A stretch of 64,000 nucleotides of DNA, taken from assembly GCA_030737835.1 (NCBI GenBank), contig CM060853.1:496001-560000 (forward strand), written 5' to 3'. Under the pieces are notes generated by a model. The model did no database searches. It saw only the letters and a list, made by a program, of their open reading frames with translations, and was not told where the DNA came from. Below are positions 21,161 through 32,900 of the stretch, in pieces. The DNA comes from Acorus gramineus. Taxonomy: Eukaryota > Streptophyta > Magnoliopsida > Acorales > Acoraceae. Numbering within the stretch: the stretch's first letter is position 1; every line of letters starts with the position of its first letter. A program made the position numbers and the translations under genes.

Positions 21161-24019
21161 CGGATACGATTCAGAACTGTGAAATTCTGAAACGTTACCG
21201 GAATTCGATGAAATTTTCGTGAGTGGCTTGAAATGGTACCAGGACACATAATATGCAGTTAGATTTTCAATCGGAGCTCTCAAACTCAGGGTGATAGCCA
21301 CAAGTCCAAAATTTTAGCGGTTCCGATCGAAAAATGAAAAAGCTGAAAAACTGCCAGAATGTTCCAATGGTTACCAGAAGGCTAAAAAGTGACACATATA
21401 TAACAATGCACGCGTGCGGGGCAGCGCGTCTTGACACGCGCCTAGGTGAGCGGCAGGGCACCACTGGCGCGAGCGCGTGCATGCACGTGCAAGGGCCATG
21501 CGTGTGGCTGCCCGAGGGCTCGGGTAGGTGGTGAGGCACCCGGGCATGTGTGCGTACGTGCCGCGTGCGAGCCCATATGTGTGCATGTCTAAGTCTTTGG
21601 TATTTCTAGTTAAATTCTAAGTGTTTAAATGTGATTTTACTCACCAAATTGGATACCCTTGTCCTGCAGATTTTGGCAATTGATCACGCAACGACCCGGG
21701 TTGTCGTGAGTGGTTCGATCCAACCCTTCGAGATGCGCTCGATGCACGTAATCGTGCATCACGCACCCATGGGGCTTCTTTGCACCCTAAATATGCTAGA
21801 TATTTGTATGCTAGGCTTGTATAGCTCGTATATTTCAGAGAGCCCCCTTTTCTACCATATACGTGCTTCTGTATGTCATATTCATGTGTGAATTATTATG
21901 TTTGCATGCGCCTTTCTTGTATGGGCATGTGTGATGTGTGTTTATATGAATGTATAGAATATGCATGCCTTAGGTAGTCCCTATTTATAGTACTACCTCC
22001 CTATGTTAGTAATATCTAGCATGATTAAACCTGGGTTAATAACCGGGTGCATACTTAATATTCCCTGGTCATAAGACTAGAGGACGTGGTATGGTTGTTG
22101 CACCCATCTTGTTGAGGCAAAGCTATGACCAGCTTCCGAAGAGGATGAGACTTTCCCTCTCTCTCGCCCTCCCTCTTTGCGTAAACTGAGTAAGTAGATG
22201 TGGTTCCTACTTGACTCAGGTCCAATTATCGGCATGCACCGGTTGGTGCGCGAGATCGCGCTTAACCCTTCCCTTTTAAGTTGGTGATATCCAACGCATG
22301 CTTAAGTTATACCTTGTGTGCTTATATGATTAATGTGCCTCATATGCATGTGTAGTTAGGCCATGCCTTGTATGTGTGTTGCATGATTTATCATTTATGA
22401 TGTGTATTCATGTTAGGGAGTACCCTATAATTAATCATATGTTATCGCGCATGTTAAAACTAATTAGGCCTATCTGAAATAGGCGTGGATATGACCCACT
22501 GTTGGGTTGTATCTCATTAGTTAGAGCGCGAGCGATATAATTGCCACCCTGCATCAGAGAGATGCACTTGAATGGAAATTCAGGAGAATTCATTGTTGTA
22601 TCGGTTTTGTTAAACCGGTGGCTATGGCATTAAGTTAGGCCTACCCGTGCTAGGTGCGTGTATGAACCGCCTATTGGGTTATATGCCTTGGGCTTATTTC
22701 TGTGTGAGAGCAGAGGTAACCCCTCGCGTCCGAGCGACGCACTCGTGTGGGAGTACAAGAGTATTTGTTGTCGTTGATATGTGATTATCAAGAGTAGTTG
22801 ACTTTTCAATAAAGTTCGCTTTGCGAACATGGGGTGCTTCCTCCCGACATTGTCGTGAGTCGAAACTACCTAGCATCGAAGCTGTCCTGTTTGGTGCCAC
22901 CACTTGTAGGTGCTACTGATGCGTATCGCGGTACACATCTGGCTGAAGTACCAATCATGGAAGGCCGACAGGTAGAGGCTAAGCGAGAGAGGGCTACCGG
23001 ATGATATCGCGAGTGTGGAGTCATTCTCCCCTTTGTTGGATCCGTGTCGAAGTTGCCTGGCGTTGAAGCTGTCCTGATAGAGGGCTCCCACCTGTAGGTA
23101 CTACCGATGTGTTCGGTAGATGTACTGATCATGGGAGTATACCAGGTAGAGGCTACCCGAGAGAGGGCTACCGGATGACGAAGGGTGTAGAGCATAAGGA
23201 TTATCTCAAAAGTCCCTAGGGTCAACCCTCCGGGGGCTAGGGTGAGGATGAGTTGAAGTCACGTCGTCACGTGACCCTAATACCCATCGAGTATACTCTG
23301 GGTATGCTACTCCTAACGCTTGAGGTATCGAAGTATAGCTCTACCTCATAGCGGATGGACTCGTTGTGCCTTGTTATCCAGTCACACCATGTGTTTTATG
23401 GCTAACAATTGTTCCTCCCCATGTGTCCCAAGAGCCTCCCTCCAGGAGTGAGGGCGAGGGCGAGGCCAAGGTATGGTCGCGCTATCGCGTGACCTTGTTA
23501 TTCGTTGGGTTTCTACCCACGTTTTTCCTTGAAAGGAAGTTGCCTTAGTAATGAATTGTTGTTATGGTGTTTGGTTTCCAGCCACTCACTGAGCTTGTAG
23601 CTCACCCCTCGCATACTGTTTCTTTTTTCAGGGGCAGTGTTGGGCTTGGAGCTGGAGCTTCCCTGTGGTGGGGTTCGAGTGCGTGGAGTGTCCCGTTCGG
23701 CGGTTGACGAGTGCAAGGATGTCAGCAGTCCTAGGGTCATTTATGTATTTGAAATCGTGCGTGTTGCACTGGTTGTACTTTATTTGGACTAGGCTTGGCT
23801 CTCACAGGACAGTGATTGTGTATTCGAGTCTGTAATAATGTTTTTGGTTTACAAAATTATTGATATCTTTATGCTTCCGTATTTTAGTTGAGCTATCAGT
23901 TATCATTGTTTTGCCACCTTTGTGTGTTATTTATTGGAGTCATTGTTGACCTCTTGTAATTGATAGCTGATACTTTATATATTACAACATCTTGGGGATG
24001 GCCGCTCTGGGGTGTGACA

Positions 24020-26827
24020 CTGAGAGCGGTTGAGGACCGGGCGAGAGGAATCAAGGCTTGTCCGCCATAGGTTGGAGAGGAGAGAATGGGAGGTGGATCA
24101 ACTTCACCTTTGGGTAGCTACTGTGAGGGCATGTGATTAGAGGAGGTTCTTTGATCGAGGCAGACCTTGCCCTCTTCCCCATGGAGTATGAGTTCTCTAC
24201 TTCTGCTTCTCTTGCCACGGGAGCTACCTTTAGTATCATATCCCACCCTTCAGCCACTCATTAAAGCTGAGGAAAGCACACGAAGGCTTATTCATCAGTG
24301 CGAGAGACTCCTGTGGTCCGAGACATTCCAGAGGTTCAGATTTCTCACCATATCGCCACCTTCACAGCTGAGCTATGATGCTCAACCCTTGATTCAGCCT
24401 CCCATGTGGATGAGGATAACATTTCAAGGTATACTATTTCTTAGTTTTGGTAGAAGAATTTGTATGTATGGCAATGAACTCATGTTTTCTTCGCTTTCCT
24501 TTTGGCTTTGGTGATCCTTGGTCTACTCACACCTAAAGGTATCTAGAATTTGGAGCTATGGTGGAGTTCTATCTATCCCTTTTTACTTTCTATTTAAGCT
24601 TTTGGTTTTATTTTTATGTATTTTTTTTTGTATTTTGGATTAAGTCTGGTTCATTTTTCTCGTTTGGGTTTGACATATATTTTTTATGCCTTTCTTTTGG
24701 ATTTGGATAGTTTATACATGTGGATATGGATGGATTTTTTGTTTTTGAAAGGGCTTTTAGTTTCATCAACCTTATTTGGTGAAATATTTGTGTGGAATGG
24801 TTGTGTATGGGTGGTGTATGGATAATGGGTGTTTGGAAATGGATAGGTGGTTTGATCTCATTTTTTAAAGTGAATGGTTGTTTTTGATTCGTGAATGTAC
24901 ATGTTTTGTGGGTGTGTGTGTATGGAAAATCTGTATTTACAAGTTTCAGAAATGTATGTTCCTAGTAGGTTTGAAGAGTTGAGTTTGAAGTGGACTAAAG
25001 GTTCAGATTTGGTAGTAACTATAAGGGGCGGTTGCCGGCTAGTTGTGACCAATCGTCCGATGGAGGCAATTCATTGGAAGTAACCACTAGGGGATAAGAG
25101 AATTTTACCTGGATGGATGTCGGTTTATTGGATTTAACTGTCGGAACCCGATGGCTAGCATGAGGTAGCTGCTTGGAGATTGACTTACTTTTGTTCTTTG
25201 AAAACCTGCCGGTTTCTTGGGTCTAGCCGTCAAGATCTGACGACTAGTGTTGGTTAACTACCCCTTGACTAGGGCAATTTTCCTATCCTGTTGCTTCTGC
25301 TATAAGTCCTCAGTTGTCTTTAAAAACATGTAAAAATATTCTTTCCATGAACCAAGTATTATATCTATTCACATTGTGTCCATGCACTGACTTTCGAGCC
25401 CTTGTTACTTGAATTGTCAAGAGCTACAAAGGTAATAAAAAATAAAGTAAGGAAGGAGTGCAAACCTCATGTCCGGTGTCGAAAAAGAGGGGGTCGAGGT
25501 GACCTCAAGTTTAAGAGTGGGGCAATTTTTCAAATATATTTAGAGGTGCATGAGAGGACATTTAGGAGTGATGGAGGAAATTTTGTGGGCAGGTGTGGGG
25601 AGTAAATTGTGACATTTGGAGAGATTTGGTGCTTAAATGTTTGAAAAATGAAAATGCAAGCTTATGCTTGAGTGTGAGCATAGAGTCTAAGTGAGCATAA
25701 GGGAGCATATTGATTTTTCAAAAAGGCTTTAATGTGACATGGAAATGTTTTAATCTCTCATCTCATGCAAGGTATATTATCAAGTTCCTTGAGGAGAGAT
25801 CCTTGTGGACACCCATGCCCAACCCAGTATTGCATTTAGAGAGGTTTGAGTTAAAGTGGTGATTTCTCATGTAATGTGGCTCTCAAATACTTGATCATGT
25901 TATTCTAAGCATGTTGAGAATTCCATCAATGTGCTAGAAATCAGATTAAATAAGCATCTATTAGATAAGCAAGACTTTAAAAAGACTCATTTGAGAGTGT
26001 GTGCTATCGTAAACGTAAGAAAAGGTTCACCCTTGGTTGAAATGTAGCCTTACCAGTAGATATGGTTTAATTACAATCTCATTGCAATGGGTAAAAGAGT
26101 GGGTGAATGGAGATGAGAGTAATATCTTCCTTGAACCAATTTTTAAAATTACCCCAGTCCTAGCATATGTCCTACTTTTTGGGTCACTCTGCTTTCTTGT
26201 TTTTACCACTTCTTTTTTTTCTTCTTTGGATAGAAAGTACAGCCCACTGGGCATCTACAAATGTTTAGGTGGAAAGTATAGCCCACCGGGTGTATACTGA
26301 TATTTTGGGCTTTTAGCCTTGAATAGAGAATGTAACCAACTTTGGTGTGTCTAACTTCTTTGGCATCTCATAGCCTTTTGAGGGGGGGGGGGGGATGTTT
26401 CTATTTTTTACCTATGTTTTTTTCTGCTTCTCCTCTTGAAGTGTTTGTATTGTGCCAGAGTTAGTTTTGGGACATATGCCAGGTCTAGGATAATTTCTCA
26501 TAGGCCTTGGTTGACATGAATAAGAGTGATAGAATAAAAGAAAGATGCTTTAAAATTAAAAATTGCCCTAGTCTACAGGGTAAGCAATTTTTCCTTTCAT
26601 AAGATCAACCAAGCCTTAGGCGATACTAGTGTGGTGAAGGTGACATGATTGGTGAGTATGAGTCCAAGTAAAATATAGGTGATCTTTAGGACTCTTATAA
26701 ATCTATCATCAAGCACTAAACACTGGAATTAACAGTAAAGAAGAATAAGACTTCTCAAGTATTGACAGTTCATGCATGTAATTTCTTTAGATAAAGTACA
26801 TTCCACGAACCTGAAATTTCACCTCCT
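24020..26827. other. AT-richer region without a recognised gene
   Basis: No LTR ends, PBS or recognisable domain. Short open frames (for example 24167-24514) show no motif I recognise. Around 25030-25250 there are several short repeated words based on CCGATGG, GGCTAGC and GACTAG in both orientations, possibly a decayed DNA transposon terminus. The part nearest 26800 may be the trailing end of the Tat-like fragment at 26828-27690. Confidence 0.5.
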
Positions 26828-27690
26828 TCAGCGTCTACCAAGCGGTCGGCATTCCCGGAGTAGGCATGGATGACCACATAGGGTTCCTCCCAAGTTGATT
26901 GCAGCTTTCCTCTTGGGTGGAGTTGCCTTGATGGTATAATTGCTTGAGTACCATCTCCCCAATCTTGAATTCTCTCTATTACCTTCTTTTGAAAGGCCCT
27001 TTCTATCCTCCTTTAGTATACTAGGTTTTACTGTATAAAAATTATAGAAAAGTTTAGAAATAAAGTATACATATACTCTATATATTTTTTGGATTTTTGA
27101 AAAGCATGTAAATAATTGAAATATATATATATATATTGGATTTTCATGAAAACGAAGGCATGTAAAGGATTGAAAATAAGAGAGCATGTAAAAGAGCTAG
27201 AAACAAGAAAGCATGTAAAAGAGCTGGTATAAGAAAGCATGTAAAAGACAGTATATGTACAGTAGGAAAGGGGTGGCCTACTTGTCATTGGTTTCAACCG
27301 GATCCCGGGAACTAGCCGTCCCTGACTGTCGGCTGATTTTGTGTAGCTACCCCGTACCTGGGTCAGACTCCCCATGTTCAGCCTCTTCCTCCTCTTGTCT
27401 TTTCCTTTTGGACAACAATCCTTGTCTTAATATGTCCTCAAGTATGAAGTTTGGTTGCCTACATTCTATGACATCTAGCCTGATGTTGAACATACAGATG
27501 GTCCAATTTTGGGTCTGAGACCTGCTAAACAGCTCTTCTCCCCAAATTGATACGATTTTTCTTTTGTAGGGGAATAGCAAACACTGATGTCTAGTGGATG
27601 AGATAGTTTCGATGCTGTCAAGCCATGTCTTTCCGACAATCAGGAGGTGAGGTGACTTTATATGTCGTGACTATGGTTTTCAAAGTCACT
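26828..27690 (-). pseudogene. pol: Tat-like gypsy fragment (T2)
   Basis: On the minus strand, 27690-27580 gives the block after the protease core, with GKTWLDSIETISSTRHQCLL (compare T1 GRPWLNVIQAICSARHQCL). It continues through an open frame to 27347. At 26990-26828 a broken frame gives FKIGEMVLKQ and a stretch like the integrase C-terminus that normally reads about 'RGKLQSTWEGPY', then stops. RT and RNase H are missing between the two, so this is an internally deleted, dead copy. Confidence 0.6.
27105..27260 (+). repeat. Short degenerate tandem repeat, ~27 bp
   Basis: Five imperfect units starting GCATGTAAA with AGAGCTAGAAACAAGAAA-like bodies. They lie between the two pol pieces of T2. Confidence 0.65.
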
Positions 27691-27699
27691 TCATTTCGT

Positions 27700-28488
27700 A
27701 CAGCTATGTTTTGATATCTTTGTTCATTTTCTTATGAGGGTTTGGAAGATTTATAGACTTCCAATTTTTTAATTTAATATATAGTTATAATCTTTATTTG
27801 TCAGCTTTCCAATGCATCTTTCGGATCGCGAATCAGACGTGAATCAGGTAAGTTATGGCCCAAAACATGGCAGGGTGTCGGACAGAAGATTATGGACACC
27901 TCCAGGGTGAGCCATCATTTTTCTGGGTTTTGTGATCGCCCAAAATGGAGCCATTGACCTGGAAGTGAATTCTGTTTTGGAAATTCAATTTTAGAAACAT
28001 TAAATGTGTTAATATGTGATAGATATGTTATAGATTGGATTGATTTCCTGTCCTCGACATGAGAGATTGTTTAAGTGACATTTTCAACTCTCTTTTTCCC
28101 CATCCAAACCTTAAAACCTCTCTCTTTCTCTTATGTTCTTCCTATTTATTCTTGTGGTGGCTGAGTGAGGGGATTTGGAAAAAAGGAGTGTTGGTATGTT
28201 TTCTCCCTAATCTTAATGTATTTTTCAATGATAAACATGTGATTAAGGTTCATGGTTTATGTTTTTGAATCGAGGGTTTCAAAAGTTAGGGTTTCGTGAA
28301 GTATTTCATTATTTCTTTAGATCCGGGGTTCATCCACTTATTTTTTTAAGTTTTTAATTATGTAGCACTGGTTTAACTATACTTTTGGTTTAACATCAGA
28401 TTTATGTAGCTTTCTTATAATTTTAAACTAGGGTTTTGTAAGATGTATATGTATTTTGATAAATCTATGGTTTTTGATCGATTGTTCT
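27700..28488 (+). mobile_element. Possible divergent LTR (family C), U3/leader part
   Basis: Contains a segment CTTTCCAATGCATC...GTAAGTTATGGCCC that resembles the unusual U3 of S4 (CTTTCCAACGGAC...GGAAGTTATGGC), followed by a CT-rich leader (CTCTCTTTCTC near 28115). It is interrupted by S2. The ends are not defined, so this is a tentative call. Confidence 0.3.
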
Positions 28489-30196
28489 TGTCACGCCCCA
28501 GGGCGGCCGTCCCCGGGACGCGGCAAGGGTATACATGATATCAGCAGTCAATACAGGAGATCAATAATATACCATAAACAACAGCTAAAAAGACAACACA
28601 GACAACAAAAGGGCTGACATGATGTATACACAGAAAGCGGAAGCAAAAAGACTGAATCTGTAAATCAACAACACTTTACAGACTCGATACATAATCATAT
28701 GTCCTGTGAGAGCCAATATATCCACAATACATCCAAATACAATCCATACTGGGTGCCCAAGCACAGAAATATATACATACAATGAGAAGGAAGGATGCTG
28801 ATGGCCTCAAAACTCGAGGGACGTGGCGCTACTCCGCTACTGGTGTAGTCGCTCGGGAAGCTCCTCCTTCAAGTCCGCCTCGGTAATCACTGGAGAAAAT
28901 AATTATGCGAGGGGTGAGCCACACGCTCAGTGAATAGCACAACCCATGCATCACAGTTTATATTAACCACATTTAATCAAGTCACTAGCCTCAAAATGGC
29001 ATAAACAACACAAATCCGGGGGTTCGTTACATCGCCGAACCACCATACCCTCACCCTCACCCTCACCCCTCAATAGGTGACAAAGGATGTTGGGACTTAG
29101 TAGGCTGATAATCACCCTTACACAATCCAGTGGGTCGCCACATCGCCGGCCCACCACACCCTCACCCTCACCCCTCAATAGGTGACATAGGCTCTTGGGA
29201 CTGACTAGGCTGTTGGTCACCCTTGGTCCACCGATAGTCTCTCCCCACTCCGTAGGCCGTTTCGCCACTCCCACATTCAGCACAGTCCGTCTACCAAATC
29301 AGGAGGTGCCTACTGATGGGAGCCCCTGCACGGGACGACCTTTCTAACGCTGAGGTAGTCTCTACACGGATCCAACGAAGGGAACAGAACAACCTATCCA
29401 TCGCATATGATCCACTCGGATCCGCTGACAACACATCTCTACAACTCTAATGTCCTGAATTCTTCAGAATTCCTCCAGCGCGCATAACCAAGATGCGGGG
29501 AATACATAAGATAATAATGAGGAAAAGAGACCTTGGGAGGGCAATTTGAGGTCCCGATATAGGACATCCCGCCAACCAAACAAGGAACACGGAGTACCCT
29601 AGCCCGGGTCTCAATGTTGACCTCACAAGGCCCCCTTAATATTCCCCAAGGCATGCTAAAAAAATATCTTAAGTTTACATTTAATTAAATAAATCAAACT
29701 AATAGGACGCATGCATAGGTCGAGGCTTTCCTAGCATGATAACGAGGTGACAGGATGCACGGCTCATACACATATCCTAAGGGTGCAAGTCCCTAACATA
29801 CAAGTCTAGGGTGGCATGCATTCTACACACTAATCATACTTGCATGGATTACATATAACAAGTTAATATTAACTATGTGCCCCAGGGGGGGACGGTACAC
29901 GCCCAAGTGCATGTAGCGCCTCCCAACTGGGTTGGGTTGTCCCACTCACCGGTGACCGGGTCGTCGCGCGACCGTCCGTCAAGATCTGCAAGACAGGGTA
30001 ACCCACTTGGTGAGTAAAATACACAAATACCACAAAATACACAAAAACACACAAATAAACACCCAGCACTCGGGCAAACGTACATACGGCCTGTACGCAC
30101 GCTAGCCCGAGCACCCCGACTCACTCCCGAACCCTCGGCAACCACCTGCACGGCCACCCGCCCCCGGATGCACCGCCGCGCCTCAGCCCGCGCACC

Positions 30197-30770
30197 CAGG
30201 TGCATCGCCGGGCCCTTTCCCGCACGCCTGGACACGCTGCCGAGCTACCCGGGTGCACCGCGCGCCCACTGCACCCCATCGTCGCAGCCCGCGCGCACAC
30301 CGCACTCCCCGCGCCCAGCTCCTCGTCCCGCGCGCACCCCGCGCGCACCACCGCTCGCCTCGCCACGCGCACAGCACGCCTGCGCCCCTGCGCAGCGCTT
30401 TGCGCACATGCTCCCGCACGGTGCCCAGCGCCCAGCGCCCTAGCGCCCAGCGCACAGCACACGCGCCTCAGCACGCGCACCAAGGCGCACCGCCGGGCCC
30501 CTGCCCGCACGCCTGGACACGCTGCCGAGCCACCCGGGTGCACCGCGCGCCCACTGCGCCCCATCGCAGCAGCCCGCGCGCACACCGCACGCCCCGCGCC
30601 CAGCTCCTCGTCCCGCGCGCACCACCGCTCACCTCGCCGCGCCCTCGCCTCGCTCCGCGCGCACCCCGCGCGCACCACCGCTCGCCTCGCCGCGCGCACA
30701 ACACTCCTGCGCCCCTGCGCAACGCTCCGTGCACACGCTCCCGCACGGTGCCTAGCGCCCAGCACCCAGC
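30197..30770 (-). repeat. ~285-bp tandem duplication in GC-rich block of S2
   Basis: Two near-copies, about 30197-30480 and 30482-30770, both containing GGGTGCACCGCGCGCCCACT. The duplication accounts for part of the extra length of S2 compared with S1. Confidence 0.75.
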
Positions 30771-31489
30771 GCCCAGCCTAGCCCCCAGCGCACAGCACAC
30801 GCGACCAGCACACCCGCGCCCAGCGCCCAGCACGCCCTCCAGCTCCGCCCGAGGGCACGCCCGCACGCACCCAGCCTGCTGCGCTGCTTGCTGCCTGTGC
30901 TGCTGCCTGTGCTGCCGACCTGCCCGAAGCCACCAGCCAACCCCCTGCCCGAGCCACCCTAGCTCCTCTATCCGGCCACCAATGGCCCCCAACAGCCACC
31001 AATCACCCCCCCACAGCCACCAACACCCAAACCCACCCTCCTAACAAGCATCTAAGCATGGAAAAGGAAGGAAAGAGTGCTTACCCAAAGGAAGGAGAGG
31101 AAAGGAAGGGAACCGGAAGCTCCTTTTGCACCGAAATGCTTCCCCAAAGCCTCCCACCACCAAGATCTCCTCCTAGCCAAAGAAGGGCCCAAATCTGAGG
31201 AGAAAAGAGGGGGTAAGAGGGGGCCAAACACCTCGGAATTCAAATTTGAAACTACCGGTAGATAGATCGGGACCGGATCTATCCTTTCTATGTTTTGGGT
31301 TTTAAGGTTCAAGCACCCTAGGTGGCTCAAATGAAGGTTTTTGAGAGAGGGGGAGAGAGAAATTTATTTTGAGAAGATGATGAATAGTGGTGGGCAACCT
31401 TTTTAGCTCACTTAAATAAGTCAACACCCCCTAATTAGGGTTAACTAGGGTTAAGGCTTGATTAATTAGGTTTAAGTGGGTTTTAAGTG

Positions 31490-31600
31490 GGATTTGACTT
31501 GGGTCAACCCAACCACACAAAAAAACAAAAAGGGTTGACCAAGTCATGGGCCCACTTTGACCGAGTCAACTCTCCCAATGACTTCTCGCTCGGTCAAAAC
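31490..31600 (-). promoter_or_regulatory. W-box-rich U3 segment of S2
   Basis: Six TTGAC/GTCAA cores, including GGGTTGACCAAGTCATGGGC and TTTGACCGAGTCAAC, between the U3 core and the TATA-like TATTTAAG (minus strand). Confidence 0.5.
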
Positions 31601-31853
31601 CCGGATACGCCCCGGAACTGTGAAATTTTAGAAACATATCGGAATTCGATGAAATTTTTGTGAGTGGCTTAAAATGGCACCAGGACACATAATATGCAGT
31701 TAGATTTTCAATCGGAGTCCTCAAACACAGGACGATAGCTAACAGTCCAAAATTTTGCGGTTCCGATCGAAAAACGAAAAAAACTCAAAAACTGCCAAAA
31801 TGCTCCAATGGTTACCAGCAGGCCAAAAAAAGTGACACATATATAACAGTTCT

Positions 31854-32895
31854 CCTATATGATTGATCTTTCATCTATTTTCCTTGTTGATTTACATTGT
31901 TTTACATGACTTAAATATGGATTTTCAATAATATGATTGGATCTATGTTACGCATTGGTTTTTAAAAGATCCTTTATATAAGTAATATTTTTTTTATCGA
32001 TTTATTTTTGTAGTGTTTTGTCAATCAAATAAGCTTTTGATTAATTATATATGGTTAGGATCTGTTTTACAAACGTTTTCAAAGGTATATCATGTATGAA
32101 TATGTAAGAGGGTGCATTAAAAAAAGTCTTTCGGACGGCTCCCTTATGAGCCGTCAGGTTTATTATGGACTGCCCATTTGTGGGTTGTCGGTTTGTGTGT
32201 GGTAGACGGCCTCTTAAGGGACGTCAAGCAAGTGCTAGATGGCTCACGTGTGGACCTGAATCTCATTTAGATCTTTCAAATGAAGTATATTATGTATTCA
32301 TGCTAAGATCATTTTATTTTGTGGAATATAACTGCTAATTTTGATAAAAACAAATGTGAGCATGCTTTGGTGGATATTATTTTTATATGTTTGATCGTGC
32401 ATGCTCTATCTTATCATGATTTTGAAGATAATTCATATTATCATATGCATGCATTCTGGTCTGCGTGATCCGTCTGCGTGATATCGCCTGCGTGACAACG
32501 TCTGTGTGATCATAGGCTGTGTGGCCTAGTTCGAGAATGTAGGACCCAAGTCTTCGTGGCTATGACAATGAAAGGCTCCGTGAGCTAGGTGCTGTGAATA
32601 CGGACTGCGTGTTCGTGGTGTTGCATCATCATGTTGGATAGGATTGTGTGTATATATATATATTATTGCATGTCTTGGTGGCCCTTTTTTGTATATTTTC
32701 TCTCTTGAAATATTACATGCTTCTGCGGACATATTATGACTATGATATTTTGAATATAAATGTACTAACGGGGTAATGATCGTCCATTCATTGAGCATGA
32801 CGTGGTTCACCCCTCTTTTTTTCTCCTTTTAGATTTGAGGATTGAGTTGTAGCATTTGTTGATCTAGAAAGCATTAGCGAGATCGAGTTTGGGCC
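31854..32895 (+). other. AT-rich spacer between S2 and S3, possible family C LTR continuation
   Basis: At 32132-32152 a palindrome GACGGCTC...GAGCCGTC is followed by related words (GACGGCC, GACGTC). At 32460-32520 a run of TGCGTGA-type words occurs. At 32792-32830 TTGAGC, GGTTCACCCCTC and TTTTCTCCTTTTAG resemble the hairpin and acceptor of family A and B LTRs. No gene is recognised. Confidence 0.35.
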
Positions 32896-32900
32896 GTCAT

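Larger units (their letters stand above)
18640..21405 (-). mobile_element. S1: solo family A LTR
   Basis: Plus-strand start TGTAACGCCCC and end TATATAACA, flanked by the direct duplication ATGCA (18635-18639 and 21406-21410). It is 2766 bp with no PBS, PPT or internal sequence, so it is a solo LTR left by recombination between two LTRs. It has a shorter GC-rich block than E1. It sits inside the GC-rich part of the B1 3' LTR. Confidence 0.93.
8120..24019 (+). mobile_element. B1 3' LTR (family B), split by E1 and S1
   Basis: Starts TGTTATGCCTGTGTCATTCGG after the PPT and ends GGGGTGTGACA at 24019. The LTR is in three blocks: 8120-8671, 18235-18639 and 21411-24019. Removing E1, S1 and one copy of each target duplication leaves about 3.57 kb. 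It carries a U3 core, a CT-rich leader (about 8525-8590), a GGT-rich exon-like island (18330-18421), a GC-rich intron-like block, an ATTTTGGCAATTGATC island after CTGCAG at 21669, and the CACTGAGC...GCTCACC motif near 23585. Confidence 0.85.
28489..31848 (-). mobile_element. S2: solo family A LTR
   Basis: Bounded by TGTCACGCCCC and TATATAACA with direct duplication GTTCT (28484-28488 and 31849-31853). It is 3360 bp with no internal region. Island 3 is at 28837-28889 (VITEADLKEELPERLHQ, stop) and island 2 at 29950-29985 (LDGRSRDDPVT plus g), in the same phase. The donor-like site of island 1 is at 31079-31084. Confidence 0.94.

Noticed and set aside
18640..21405. S1 as a complete element with internal region.
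   Set aside because: No PBS, PPT or gag-pol is present between the two LTR termini, and the single target duplication pair encloses just one LTR.
24167..24514. 115-codon plus-strand frame with a Leu-rich start, considered as a host gene exon.
   Set aside because: No recognisable domain or homologue, no supporting gene structure nearby, and the start may be chance.
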